DNA of 64,000 nucleotides from Sphingobacterium sp. UGAL515B_05 (lineage in GTDB: Bacteria; Bacteroidota; Bacteroidia; Sphingobacteriales; Sphingobacteriaceae), in the NCBI RefSeq assembly GCF_033097525.1, contig NZ_CP109907.1, forward strand, positions 1,488,001-1,552,000, read 5' to 3'. A program made the position numbers and the translations under genes. The notes below the pieces were generated by a model, which made no database searches, was not told where the DNA came from, and worked only from the letters and a program-made list of their open reading frames with translations. Numbering within the stretch: position 1 is the stretch's first letter; each line of letters starts with the position of its first letter. This document shows positions 17,240-26,612 of the stretch, in pieces.

Positions 17240-19717
17240 TTATCCCAATTGTGGATCCGTTTTCGAATGATTACCCGTTTCTACACGACCAGCAAACTGG
17301 CGTGCAAATTTGGTCCCCTCCACGTGCAAAGTAACATCATACCAACCGTGGGTTTTATGAGATTCTACAATCCACTTCGTAGATTTCCCTGCCGCAAGTA
17401 CAATAGATTTCTTCCAGGTGCTGTAAGCATTATCTTCTACATGTACATGAAATGATTTTTTCCCTTTGTTATGGACCTCCAGTACAAGATTACCCGTCAA
17501 CAAACCTTTCTTCCCGATTTCATACGTCGCTCGAACAGATAAGGGTTCCTCCCGTCCTTGAAATCCACGCATAAAACCATTAGGTCCGTACACAGTCAAA
17601 TCGTAATGGTGATCTTTAAAGTCCCCCAAGTTCCATTCAAAACTTAGTTCCTGACCTGCCATAACTGCAAACGGCCAAAATTTCACGCCCTCCTTATAGC
17701 TCGGTCCACTATAGACATTAAAAGGACTACTGAGCGATTTACTGCCAAATACCTTATTGCCAACTTCTAGCGATAGATGAAACTGACTGTGTTCCTTAGC
17801 AAAAGAGTCTTTGACATAAAGTTCGTAAGCCAACGCGCTGGAGTTTTTCTGACCTTTCTCCTGTCTTGCCAGTAAAGTGGAATGACCTTTAGACCGCAAT
17901 CCTGCGGCATCCTCTTTCGACCAAACATGAAAATTATTAGGTAGCGGTTTCGATTTCGCCTGGTCAATGGCATAGATCTGCTGATTCCGATCGAGGAATG
18001 GTAAATCAACAGCATTCGCTCCCTCAGCTTTCCGAAATATCGATGTCAAATCACCTGTAATGGCCCGGCGCCACGAACTGATATTCTCCTCTTTCACATG
18101 CTTGCCCAACTTTTTCTCAAAGAAATGCTCCATAAACTGAATCGTCGACGTGATATCGCAAATCTCCGAGTTGACCCAACCGCCTTTTGACCAAGGTGAT
18201 GCCACAATCAGAGGTACACGGTAACCGAGCCCCACTGGACCTTCCGTCGCATTACCCTTTTCTTCCCCATCGGCAAGCTCCTGTGCTAAACTCACATATT
18301 CACCGCTATAATCTAACTCCGGTGAAGTTTTTCCTGAATGGCTATCTGCTGGGTTAGGGGCTACAAAAGGAGGGATATGATCAAAATAACCATCATTCTC
18401 GTCATAATTCAGAATAAAAATAGTCTTCTTCCAGATTTCGGGATTTTCTGTCAGAATATTCAAAAGCTCCGATACATACCAAGCTCCATACATGGGTGCA
18501 CTCGGATGATCTGAGAAGCTTTGTGGCGCCACAAGCCACGACACAGCAGGTAACTTCCCAGATTTCACATCATGTCTAAATTGGTGTAAAACATCTCCCT
18601 TAGGAACAGTAATCTTTTCACCTTCATGTGTCACCACGCTTGTCTCACGATAGAAGGAATCACCCTCATTCGTCTGAAAAGCGCGCTCATGCAAGGCACG
18701 CTGTTCTTTAGGAAGCTGCTGAAAAGCATGATCCGTAAGACGTGCCAAATGTTTTTGATAGCTATTCAGCTGCTCCTGCTTCTGCTTGAGTTTATTCTGT
18801 GTTTTTTGTACGCTCTCGGTATTATTATTCGCTAATGCCTTTTCTAGTTCTTGAATTTCAGCGGGTAATTCTGCAACACGTTTACGCATAAAATCAAGAT
18901 GGCTTTTCTTGAATTCAATGTGATATTGTGCAAACCATTCCAAATTATTGTCCGTGAAATTTCCCAACAGATCCTCACCGTCTAAGCCGCTTTCTATGCT
19001 GACTTCATTTTGGTAGACTTTCCAGGAGATCCCTGCTTCTTCCAAGCGTTCCGGAAAAGTTTTCCAATGTGCCCAACGGTTAAAATAGATATCTGAATTC
19101 CGCACCAATGGCTTAGCCCCTTTATGTGGCACACAGGTTCCCGTCCAGAAGAAATGCCTATTGGTTGTTGTACCCGTAATAGATGAACAGAAGTGCTGGT
19201 CGCAGATGGTAAAGGCATCAGCCAATGCATAATAAAATGGAATATCCTCACGTGTATAATACCCCATGGTCAAAGGAATATCTTTCAGGACCTTCCCGCC
19301 TGGACGCTTCGCTTCGATCCAGTTATCATGTTTTCCCTGATTACGGGCTGCCATCTGGTTTTCCCAGGAATGTGGTAAATTTCCGGTCCAGGCAGCATTT
19401 GAGTTTTTGATATCCAGTCGAAACGGCGAATAGGTCTTGCCTGCAGCCGAGGACTGCAACCATACAGGGTTACCATTAGGTAATTTAATCGCCCGTGGAT
19501 CATTGAATCCCCGAACACCACGAAGTGTTCCAAAACTATGATCAAAAGAACGATTCTCTTGCATTAATAATACAATATGTTCGGCATCTAAAAAGGTACT
19601 TCCTGTTATAGGTTCAATCGCCAATGCGCGCTGTATGGCATCTGGCATAGCACTCTGTAAGCCAAAAACACCAGCTAACAATGAAGCCTTCTTGATAAAA
19701 TCTCTTCTGCTATCCAT
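17240..19717 (-). CDS. Phosphocholine-specific phospholipase C family, Tat-exported
   Basis: An 825-residue phosphoesterase. The N-terminus MDSRRDFIKKASLLAGVFG carries the twin-arginine motif SRRDFIK. The alkaline-phosphatase-like catalytic domain starts with HIVLLMQENRSFDHSFGTLR, the signature of bacterial non-haemolytic phospholipases C and acid phosphatases of the AcpA group. A charged, coiled-coil-like insert lies at about 245-295. Two C-terminal beta domains of the DUF756 type follow (GNKVFGSKSLSSPFNVYSG, FHVHVEDNAYSTWKKSIVL). The frame is open to 19831, but a strong transcription terminator lies in that extension and the Tat signal begins at 19717, so that start is used. It is expected to hydrolyse phosphatidylcholine or sphingomyelin in the periplasm or outside, releasing phosphocholine. 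Confidence 0.9.
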   Translation of the reverse strand: MDSRRDFIKKASLLAGVFGLQSAMPDAIQRALAIEPITGSTFLDAEHIVLLMQENRSFDHSFGTLRGVRGFNDPRAIKLPNGNPVWLQSSAAGKTYSPFRLDIKNSNAAWTGNLPHSWENQMAARNQGKHDNWIEAKRPGGKVLKDIPLTMGYYTREDIPFYYALADAFTICDQHFCSSITGTTTNRHFFWTGTCVPHKGAKPLVRNSDIYFNRWAHWKTFPERLEEAGISWKVYQNEVSIESGLDGEDLLGNFTDNNLEWFAQYHIEFKKSHLDFMRKRVAELPAEIQELEKALANNNTESVQKTQNKLKQKQEQLNSYQKHLARLTDHAFQQLPKEQRALHERAFQTNEGDSFYRETSVVTHEGEKITVPKGDVLHQFRHDVKSGKLPAVSWLVAPQSFSDHPSAPMYGAWYVSELLNILTENPEIWKKTIFILNYDENDGYFDHIPPFVAPNPADSHSGKTSPELDYSGEYVSLAQELADGEEKGNATEGPVGLGYRVPLIVASPWSKGGWVNSEICDITSTIQFMEHFFEKKLGKHVKEENISSWRRAITGDLTSIFRKAEGANAVDLPFLDRNQQIYAIDQAKSKPLPNNFHVWSKEDAAGLRSKGHSTLLARQEKGQKNSSALAYELYVKDSFAKEHSQFHLSLEVGNKVFGSKSLSSPFNVYSGPSYKEGVKFWPFAVMAGQELSFEWNLGDFKDHHYDLTVYGPNGFMRGFQGREEPLSVRATYEIGKKGLLTGNLVLEVHNKGKKSFHVHVEDNAYSTWKKSIVLAAGKSTKWIVESHKTHGWYDVTLHVEGTKFARQFAGRVETGNHSKTDPQLG

Positions 19718-19802
19718 AAATAAATTTGTTCTCTCTCTTATAAATTCAATGGTTACAACGAATATATCTATTCGCGGTCTTTTTTTATGTAACGTTTTTA
19801 AC

Positions 19803-19846
19803 AAACAATCCCCGCAAACGATTGATCTCACTTGCGGGGATTGTTT
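19803..19846 (-). terminator. Strong bidirectional hairpin terminator
   Basis: A GC-rich stem of up to 15 pairs with core CAATCCCCGCAA / TTGCGGGGATTG and a 14-base loop. The plus strand has a run of eight Ts on its far side; on the minus strand the stem ends in TTGTTTGTT. It lies 14 bases after the stop of the minus-strand SusD gene, which it most likely terminates, and upstream of the true phospholipase start. Confidence 0.75.
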
Positions 19847-19859
19847 TTTTTCGAAGGAC

Positions 19860-21389
19860 TTATTTCAAAAGCCACATCAATTGGTTGATCTCATCCTTAC
19901 CCCCATATTGGCGGGCGAGTGCTTCATCCAGATTTTGTCCGTTATAGTTGTACTCACTGGCTGGATAGCGCCAACGAACTGGTATTTTGGTTGGATCATC
20001 CGCATTTAAACTAGATGCTGGATTGATTTTCCATTTTGGGTAACCTGTACGACGATAATCGTAATAGGGATTTATTCGTCCTTGCAAGAAACTAGCTAAA
20101 TACTTTTGCGTCATAATTGCCTCAATCTGCCCTTCTTTAGTAGCAGGGAATTGATTACCATAGGAAGCAGTAGCACTGGCGATATAGGCCCCATCCAAAG
20201 GCATATTGTGTGTGTATTGGCTAGTATTTGGAGTGTTTTCAGCAATGAATTTCATTGCTGACTCAATACCTTTTTTATACCAATTGACTGAAGACTCTGT
20301 AACCCATCCTCTTGCAGCTGCTTCAGCAATTACAAAACATAGATGCGCATAGCTGTACTGTTGTGTCGGTTCGCCACTTACTAGCTCGGTATAGCGATCA
20401 TTCAATTTAGAATAGTCGTTTTTCTTCTTCAAGTCCGCAATATCGCCAAATGCCAATGATGGATCAATACCAACATATGCATCGAAATCACTCACTTGCT
20501 TGCCATTGGCAATTTGCAAAGCTGATGGATTTGCATAGAAAAATAGCCTTCTATCTTGATACTGCTTCAAACGATCGATAATCTCCGTAGACACAACAGG
20601 ATAAATAACGAAACTATTACTGATTTTATAAAAAGGATAGGTTTGACCACTTTTATCCGAGCGTACTAACTGAAAATTATCGGCATTCGCTGTGAATATA
20701 GGCTTGTTCGTTAGAATCGATTGAAACCGTCCCTTTAAATTCAAATCTGCATCAGCTTCCTTTTTGCTCAATTGGATCAGTACATTTAACGCAAAACTGT
20801 TGACGAGCTTTCTCCATTTTGTTATATCTCCACCATACATCGGATCGCCTGCAAATTTTGCTCCGCTTGCAAAGAGCTGATCTGCTTTTTCTAATTCATC
20901 AAGAATACCCAAAAAGACTTCCTTTTGGCTGTCGTATTTTGGAAAATATGTTTTGTCAGACTCCCCTTTTAATGCTTCTTTATAAGGTATATCTCCAACA
21001 CTCATGGTAGCCTCATAAAATTTTACAGCCCTAGCGAAATACATTAATCCATTGTAGGAATTTGCTAACACATCTGTCGAAGCATACTGTCCCATAAAGT
21101 GGGCATCATTGATTGCATTCATCGATATACTCCCTTCACCGAATCCGTTATATTGATACCCTTCAACTAATTCCGTCCATGCAATCTCCTTTGTTAATAA
21201 ATAGGGCTGCATAAATGATTTCTGAGTAGGCTGGTTCGCTAAATTTAATATGATACGAGTCGCTAACATCGAAGAATTCACTTGAACAGGAGTTTCCGGA
21301 TTCGTGTTTATCTCATCAAATTTTGAACAACTTGCCAATGAGATTAAACTCCCCATGGCAATATATATACACATTTTTTTCATTTTCAT
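19860..21389 (-). CDS. SusD/RagB-family lipoprotein (SusD-like 2 type)
   Basis: A 509-residue outer-membrane lipoprotein with signal peptide to Cys21 (MGSLISLASC). The SKFDEINTNPETPVQVNSSM opening and the YEKKNDYSKLNDRYTELVSG-like middle (around DIADLKKKNDYSKLNDRY) match the SusD_RagB-like-2 type of nutrient-binding lipoproteins, which differ from the classic SusD seen at 9109. The C-terminus (IPVRWRYPASEYNYNGQNLD) is also typical. It is encoded 17 bases after the SusC gene and closes the operon before the terminator. The substrate is not deducible. Confidence 0.92.
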   Translation of the reverse strand: MKMKKMCIYIAMGSLISLASCSKFDEINTNPETPVQVNSSMLATRIILNLANQPTQKSFMQPYLLTKEIAWTELVEGYQYNGFGEGSISMNAINDAHFMGQYASTDVLANSYNGLMYFARAVKFYEATMSVGDIPYKEALKGESDKTYFPKYDSQKEVFLGILDELEKADQLFASGAKFAGDPMYGGDITKWRKLVNSFALNVLIQLSKKEADADLNLKGRFQSILTNKPIFTANADNFQLVRSDKSGQTYPFYKISNSFVIYPVVSTEIIDRLKQYQDRRLFFYANPSALQIANGKQVSDFDAYVGIDPSLAFGDIADLKKKNDYSKLNDRYTELVSGEPTQQYSYAHLCFVIAEAAARGWVTESSVNWYKKGIESAMKFIAENTPNTSQYTHNMPLDGAYIASATASYGNQFPATKEGQIEAIMTQKYLASFLQGRINPYYDYRRTGYPKWKINPASSLNADDPTKIPVRWRYPASEYNYNGQNLDEALARQYGGKDEINQLMWLLK

Positions 21390-21406
21390 CTTAATTTCAC
21401 TGGTTT

Positions 21407-24400
21407 TTAGAAAGTTACATTTAAATTAAAACCTATGTAACGCATAGATGGCGAGTTCAAATCTTCTGAACCTACATCTGGATCAGAAAAACGGTATTCT
21501 TTTGTCCAAAGAAGCAAATTCTGCCCAGTAACACCGACACTGGCACGCTTAGCTTTAAATTTAGATGCCAATTTCTCAGGGACGCGATAATTGAGCGATA
21601 GCTCGCGAAGTTTAATAAATGTCTCATCCCAATAATTACGTCTTCCAGAATACGCAGATTTCCAATAGGTCTCATAAGAAACTACTTTATCATTGTCTGC
21701 AAAAACACGCGTGTCTTCTGCAATTTGTCCGTATTTATCATACGTAACACCTCCTGAAACGATCTTCACACCAGGTGCAACAAACGTTTTATTACCATTA
21801 ACGACCTCTTCGTAACGATATGGATTGTCTGAATCAGGATGCGCACCAGTCTGCCATAAACGAGCGTTCATACCTGAATAAGACATTCCTTTTATTCGAC
21901 CGTCAACACTCAAAGAAAGCGAGAAGTCTTTGTAACGAAATTGATTTGTCAATCCACCGAACCATTTTGGTGCAGTATAACCATACAACTGAGCAGCATA
22001 TTTTGCAGATATTGGCATTCCCGAAGCATTGTTAACAATCTGACCGTCAGGCGATCTTTCCCAATCCTTTACTGTAATATAATCCGTCCTAGCTCCCTTT
22101 TTAACGTATAATGCATCTGCAGAATAAACAGGATCAAGCTTGTGGAAGAATTCCAAGTTTTGCGACATATTTAAAATAATATCCCATTGGAAATTTTCCT
22201 TTTTGATAGCAGCCGTACCCAATGTAATTTCATGGCCTTTGGTCATTTTCTCCTCTTGCGTATTAATTAACCGCGAAGTAAAACCTGATGACCCCGATAT
22301 GGTTGCATAAGTTGTTACATTATGTAGTAGACGATAATAGCGGGTATAATTACCATAGAATCGATTTTTCCATAATCCAAAATCAAAACCGAACTCTGTT
22401 AAATCGCGCTGCGTAGGTGATATGGAGTAATCCTTGATTGAATTCGGATAAGAAGCGGTTGGCAATCCATCCCACACATTGTTGCTAATTGTAAAGGCCT
22501 GGTTTATTTCATATGGAGAAGGTACTGTCTTCGTAACGGCCCAAGATCCACGGATTTTAAACATATCCAACCAAGCTGGCTTATTTCCTATAAGATCACT
22601 TACGACTATACTACTTGAAACTGAAGGATAAAAATAGGAACGTTGTTCTTTAGATAAAGCCGAAGACCAATCGTTACGTCCTGTCGCTTCTACAAAAACA
22701 GCATTACGCCAGGAAACAGAAAGGCGTCCATAGGTGCTGTTGACCATTTCTTTTGTTTTACTTTCAACAGTCGACACTGGATCAATTGAGTTTCGAAGTG
22801 AGTAAAAGCCTGGAATCGATAACCCATTGACTGTCGTAGCTGTAACTGCATTGTCACGTCGATAAAAAAGAGCACCGCCCAATAATCCGTCGAAGCCAAA
22901 ATCACCAACTTTCTTTTTCGCTGTAAAGATTACGTCATTTGTTGTACTAAAACCGTCTTGATTTTGCATCCAATACTTTCCTTTACTGTCAAAGCCGGAA
23001 TATCCGCCCCTCGTACCATAAATCCCCATTGGATTGCGTTGCTCTCGTCTTTGTCCATAATAATCATATCCTGTACGTACCATAAGTTTCCCCCAATCAG
23101 AAACCTTATAATTCAAGGTCAAGGCAGCGTTCATCTTATTAACCAGCTCAGGGGTAACCTTCTCATAGGCCGTTAAATAAGGATTATCATACCAAGCTTT
23201 ATACATCCAATTTTGAGATTGATCTTTAATCAACCAATAATCTTTGTAATCCTGTAAATTATACTCAGGCCCGGTCCACACGAGAATATTATAAATATAT
23301 CCCTGATCATTATATCCTGCGCCAAAATTACTTGTTGCTGAACGACGGTTATATGCAAGACGCGTTTCTATATCAACTTTTTCGCTAATCTTAGTCTGCC
23401 CAGCGACAGACATGTTTGTCATATTCAACTTTTGGTTTGGATATTGCCCTTTATTATAGATATGATTTATCGATGTTCTAATACTTCCGTGTTCACCCTG
23501 ATTGGTAAAACTGACGGAATTATTAGATATAAATCCCGGCTCAAGGAAATTCTTAAAATTGTCCTTGCCCCGTGAAAGCAACTCCATCTCTTCTAGTTGT
23601 TTTGTCTGTGGGTTCCATTGTTTGGCTGTACGCCCAATATCCAGTTTATCTCCCCACACATAATCATCATTATTAAACTTTCCTCCTTCACCTGAAGAGT
23701 ACCCATGTTGTACCTCGGGCAAAGCTAGATAACCCGAAAAAAACATGTTATTGCTATTGACGGAGATCTCCGTTCCTTTTTCCGCAAGTCCCTTTTTTGT
23801 CGTAATCATAATGGCGCCACCAGCCCCCATGCTACCGTACAAGGCCGTTGCGGTTGCACCTTTCAGAACGTTCATATCTTCGATATTATCTACCGGCACA
23901 TCACGTAGAGTAAGATTTTCATAGGCGACACCATCGATCACCAAAATAGGTGTTAATCCCCTTACTTGGATTTGGGGTGTACTGTTAAACTCCGTACTGT
24001 TCAAAACACGGACACCCGAAATACGTCCGGTCAATGTGGTTCCTACATCAACCCCCTTTACACGCGTCAGATCATCACCTTTAATGCTTTGCGTTGCATA
24101 TCCCAGTGCTTTTTGTTCTCTCTTTATACCCAGTGCCGTTACAACAACTTCACCAAGCTCTTCGGAAGATTTGCCTAACTTAATAACATCAGCATTTGAA
24201 GCGGATACTTCACTTGTTTGATAACCAATATAGGAGACCAATAAAATAGCATCGTCTGCCACATTGACAAATCGAAAAGTGCCTTGCTGATCGGTCGTTG
24301 TTACTTGTGTACTGCCTTTAACACGTACGGTTACACCAGCGATAGGCTGCCCCGTTTCTTGATCTACAACCCTACCATTGATCTCTTTGGCTGTATTAGA

Positions 24401-24745
24401 AACCGGTTTTTCGTTTTTCACCCTTGCATCAGCGCCGGTTTTTCTCGAGATCACATAAAGCTTTTCATCAATTTTTTTGACCTCAAGATTTCCGTCCGAA
24501 ATCGTCTGTATAAATTGAACAATTTGTTCCTTTTTCAATTTATCAAGGTCAGCGGATTCATTGATCTTTTGGTTCGAGATCGAAGCGTCATAACCAAATT
24601 TAACGTTGAATTTCTGTTCCATTCGCGTGAGGATTTTCCCGATTCCTTCACTGCTAGAAAATTGTGAGGCCATGGTCTGAAGCGCGAGCGTTTGGAATAG
24701 CAAAGCTCCTCCCATGAGTTTTAAATAGTAATTGGTTCTTTTCAT
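21407..24745 (-). CDS. SusC/RagA-like TonB-dependent receptor with STN domain
   Basis: A 1112-residue outer-membrane importer. Signal peptide about 1-27 (GGALLFQTLALQTMASQ); STN domain about 30-102 (IGKILTRMEQKFNVKFGYDA); carboxypeptidase-like regulatory domain about 120-195 (NGRVVDQETGQPIAGVTVRV). The linker GEVVVTALGIKREQKALGYA, near residues 199-218, is the classic SusC TonB-box/plug boundary. The plug contains MNVLKGATATALYGSMGAGG, and the barrel ends in GFNLNVTF. FecR is encoded 3 bases upstream and SusD 17 bases downstream, so the three genes are tightly coupled. The STN domain implies signalling to that FecR. Confidence 0.96.
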   Translation of the reverse strand: MKRTNYYLKLMGGALLFQTLALQTMASQFSSSEGIGKILTRMEQKFNVKFGYDASISNQKINESADLDKLKKEQIVQFIQTISDGNLEVKKIDEKLYVISRKTGADARVKNEKPVSNTAKEINGRVVDQETGQPIAGVTVRVKGSTQVTTTDQQGTFRFVNVADDAILLVSYIGYQTSEVSASNADVIKLGKSSEELGEVVVTALGIKREQKALGYATQSIKGDDLTRVKGVDVGTTLTGRISGVRVLNSTEFNSTPQIQVRGLTPILVIDGVAYENLTLRDVPVDNIEDMNVLKGATATALYGSMGAGGAIMITTKKGLAEKGTEISVNSNNMFFSGYLALPEVQHGYSSGEGGKFNNDDYVWGDKLDIGRTAKQWNPQTKQLEEMELLSRGKDNFKNFLEPGFISNNSVSFTNQGEHGSIRTSINHIYNKGQYPNQKLNMTNMSVAGQTKISEKVDIETRLAYNRRSATSNFGAGYNDQGYIYNILVWTGPEYNLQDYKDYWLIKDQSQNWMYKAWYDNPYLTAYEKVTPELVNKMNAALTLNYKVSDWGKLMVRTGYDYYGQRREQRNPMGIYGTRGGYSGFDSKGKYWMQNQDGFSTTNDVIFTAKKKVGDFGFDGLLGGALFYRRDNAVTATTVNGLSIPGFYSLRNSIDPVSTVESKTKEMVNSTYGRLSVSWRNAVFVEATGRNDWSSALSKEQRSYFYPSVSSSIVVSDLIGNKPAWLDMFKIRGSWAVTKTVPSPYEINQAFTISNNVWDGLPTASYPNSIKDYSISPTQRDLTEFGFDFGLWKNRFYGNYTRYYRLLHNVTTYATISGSSGFTSRLINTQEEKMTKGHEITLGTAAIKKENFQWDIILNMSQNLEFFHKLDPVYSADALYVKKGARTDYITVKDWERSPDGQIVNNASGMPISAKYAAQLYGYTAPKWFGGLTNQFRYKDFSLSLSVDGRIKGMSYSGMNARLWQTGAHPDSDNPYRYEEVVNGNKTFVAPGVKIVSGGVTYDKYGQIAEDTRVFADNDKVVSYETYWKSAYSGRRNYWDETFIKLRELSLNYRVPEKLASKFKAKRASVGVTGQNLLLWTKEYRFSDPDVGSEDLNSPSMRYIGFNLNVTF

Positions 24746-24748
24746 AAA

Positions 24749-25705
24749 TTACTTTTTATGGATAATTGTTTGATTAAATGCAGTATTGAGCATCTTGAGC
24801 GACTTTTCCAAATCGCTAGCCGGTAGATAACCGGTATAACTTTCAGTCCGGAAGGAGTCTATCAATTCGAGTTGGCTATCCGGATAAAGATTATTTAGAT
24901 CATCTACTATCTGCGTGAGTGGAACTTGATTAAATGACAAGAGATCACTCTTCCAGTTCGATGCAGTGCTCGTATCCGTTTTGGCTACATCAAATTGTCT
25001 TTGTCGCGCATCATAGGCGACTTTTTGGCCAGGGGTAACAAATGAATATTGCCCGCCGCGCGAAACGCGTACTTTACCATGATTCAACACCAGACTGCTA
25101 CGCCCCTCAGAACAATTTAAATTAAATGCTGTGCCTAATACACGTACATCAAAGTCCCCAGAACTGGCAATTACAAAAGGTTGTTCAGCATTCTTAGCCA
25201 CCTCAAAAAATGCTTCCCCCGAAAGCTTTATCCGACGTAAACTATCTGCATCAAAATCTGACAACAATTCAATATGCGCACCTTGCCGAAGAGAAACATG
25301 TGTACCATCGGGCAATACAAGTTGCTTAACAAATTTTGTCGGATTGGAATAATGAACAATTTCAGAAGCCCTAGTCACATGTTGTTCCTTAAATTTAAAT
25401 TGAAATAGGCAAGCAAGACCGATAAACAGTAGGCAAGCGGCAGCGGAAATGACAGACCAACGTCTTTTCCAAATAGGTATTACGGGCGGCGTCAACGAGG
25501 TTCCGGTGATTGTAAAGAAAATATCTTCAGAAATTGTTTTGTTCAGCTCACAATCACGATCGTCTAGCGCAACCACCTCTTCCACATCCGGAAGCTCATC
25601 CCTCTCACAAGAAGTCAGCAAATCAAGAAATATGGTGTTTTCCTCGGGACTAAGTTCTCCCTTAAGGAATTTTTTATATAAAGCAGCTATTTTGGAATTC
25701 ATCAT
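24749..25705 (-). CDS. FecR-family anti-sigma factor
   Basis: A 318-residue inner-membrane regulator for the ECF sigma factor encoded 56 bases upstream. The cytosolic N-terminus (LYKKFLKGELSPEENTIFLD) is followed by one membrane helix at about 84-102 (WSVISAAACLLFIGLACLF). The FecR domain begins near residue 128 (KQLVLPDGTHVSLRQGAHIE, then LSGEAFFEVAKNAEQPFVIA). A DUF4974-like end starts near 265 (SDLLSFNQVPLTQIVDDLNN). It is the shortest of the three FecR proteins here. Two consecutive ATG codons (25705 and 25702) make the exact start uncertain by one residue. Confidence 0.93.
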   Translation of the reverse strand: MMNSKIAALYKKFLKGELSPEENTIFLDLLTSCERDELPDVEEVVALDDRDCELNKTISEDIFFTITGTSLTPPVIPIWKRRWSVISAAACLLFIGLACLFQFKFKEQHVTRASEIVHYSNPTKFVKQLVLPDGTHVSLRQGAHIELLSDFDADSLRRIKLSGEAFFEVAKNAEQPFVIASSGDFDVRVLGTAFNLNCSEGRSSLVLNHGKVRVSRGGQYSFVTPGQKVAYDARQRQFDVAKTDTSTASNWKSDLLSFNQVPLTQIVDDLNNLYPDSQLELIDSFRTESYTGYLPASDLEKSLKMLNTAFNQTIIHKK

Positions 25706-25761
25706 CTATGCCCATCTTTAAATACATATACGTACCTAGATGACCGGAAGACGATGCGGCT

Positions 25762-26316
25762 CTAAAAAATATTTAAAAAAATCAATAGGGCTATTGAAAT
25801 CTCAAAATGATCAAGAATATATTGGCGCACAAACTTATTTCCTTTAACCAGTTGGTCACGGACCGTATTCACAGATATACCGAGCCTTTCAGCAATCTCA
25901 TGATTATCCAAAAACTCTTCTTTACTCAAAAGAAAAATTTCAAGTCGCGATTTTGGGAGTTTTGAAATGGCCTCGCGATAAACTCGCTCCAAATCTTTAA
26001 ACCGAATAGCTTCCTCATTTGAATTGTCTACCAATTTGGTTTGATCGATATCTGTAGCCTGAAATTGGAATCTCACCTTTTGTTTCCGAAGCTCATCAAA
26101 TACAAGATTGCGGGCAATCGTATAGAGATAGGATTGTGGATTTTTATCGCCGTCCAATTCTGCCCATTTTTTCCAAATTCGGGAGAATGTTTCCTGGACC
26201 AAATCTGCGGCAGCTGGTTCTTCTTTCAGGTGTAAATACGCATATTTATACACTTTGTCCTTATACAGCAAGAAGAAAGTTTTAAAATCCAAGGCATTAT
26301 TATTTTCAATAGGCAT
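25762..26316 (-). CDS. ECF RNA polymerase sigma factor, FecI-like
   Basis: A 184-residue ECF sigma factor heading the second SusCD operon. Region 2: DFKTFFLLYKDKVYKYAYLH, then AADLVQETFSRIWKKWAEL and the SYLYTIARNLVFDELRKQK helix. Region 4: LPKSRLEIFLLSKEEFLDN, then HEIAERLGISVNTVRDQLVK. The tail is strongly hydrophobic (ISIALLIFLNIF). An imperfect -7 box (TAAACTTG) lies 25 bases upstream of the ATG. It is expected to be held by the FecR encoded immediately downstream and to activate its own operon. Confidence 0.93.
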   Translation of the reverse strand: MPIENNNALDFKTFFLLYKDKVYKYAYLHLKEEPAAADLVQETFSRIWKKWAELDGDKNPQSYLYTIARNLVFDELRKQKVRFQFQATDIDQTKLVDNSNEEAIRFKDLERVYREAISKLPKSRLEIFLLSKEEFLDNHEIAERLGISVNTVRDQLVKGNKFVRQYILDHFEISIALLIFLNIF

Positions 26317-26341
26317 GCTTCATCACTTATAATTGATCCTA

Positions 26342-26349
26342 CAAGTTTA
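26342..26349 (-). promoter_or_regulatory. Candidate -7 box (TAAACTTG) for the sigma operon
   Basis: On the minus strand this is one mismatch from TAnnTTTG. It stands 25 bases before the sigma gene start, close to the spacing seen at the other two sigma genes. No good -33 element was found upstream. Confidence 0.3.
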
Positions 26350-26548
26350 GTGAGAATTTTTTAAAATATGCCCATGAAATACACAGGATATACGACCTAC
26401 AAACCCAAGGCTAACAAGTGATAACGATTTAGTTATAATCAATTTATATTAAATTAACACAAGTGCATGGAGTATTCGATCAACAAAATAATGGTCAGGA
26501 GACCACGCCATCTTCTACAGCAAAGAAAAACCTGACTTAAATACATAA
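26350..26548. other. Spacer upstream of the sigma operon
   Basis: AT-rich DNA between the sigma operon promoter and the terminator of the 26613-28196 gene. I see no reading frame, RNA gene or repeat in it. Confidence 0.4.
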
Positions 26549-26582
26549 AAAAATTCCATGACATGTATGCCATGGAATTTTT
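26549..26582 (-). terminator. Terminator of the 26613-28196 gene
   Basis: AAATTCCATG and CATGGAATTT form a stem of 10-12 pairs around a 10-base loop. On the minus strand it is followed by a run of Ts, giving an intrinsic terminator about 30 bases after the stop codon of the minus-strand gene. Confidence 0.65.
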
Positions 26583-26612
26583 ATTTATTTCTATTGATTA
26601 CAATACTGCTTT

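Noticed and set aside
19759..19774. Small palindrome CGAATA-TATC-TATTCG upstream of the phospholipase gene
   Set aside because: Arms of six bases in AT-rich DNA are easily expected by chance, and it does not match a known operator.
19635..20009. 124-codon plus-strand open frame
   Set aside because: It crosses the terminator and runs antisense to the phospholipase and SusD genes, with no domain support.
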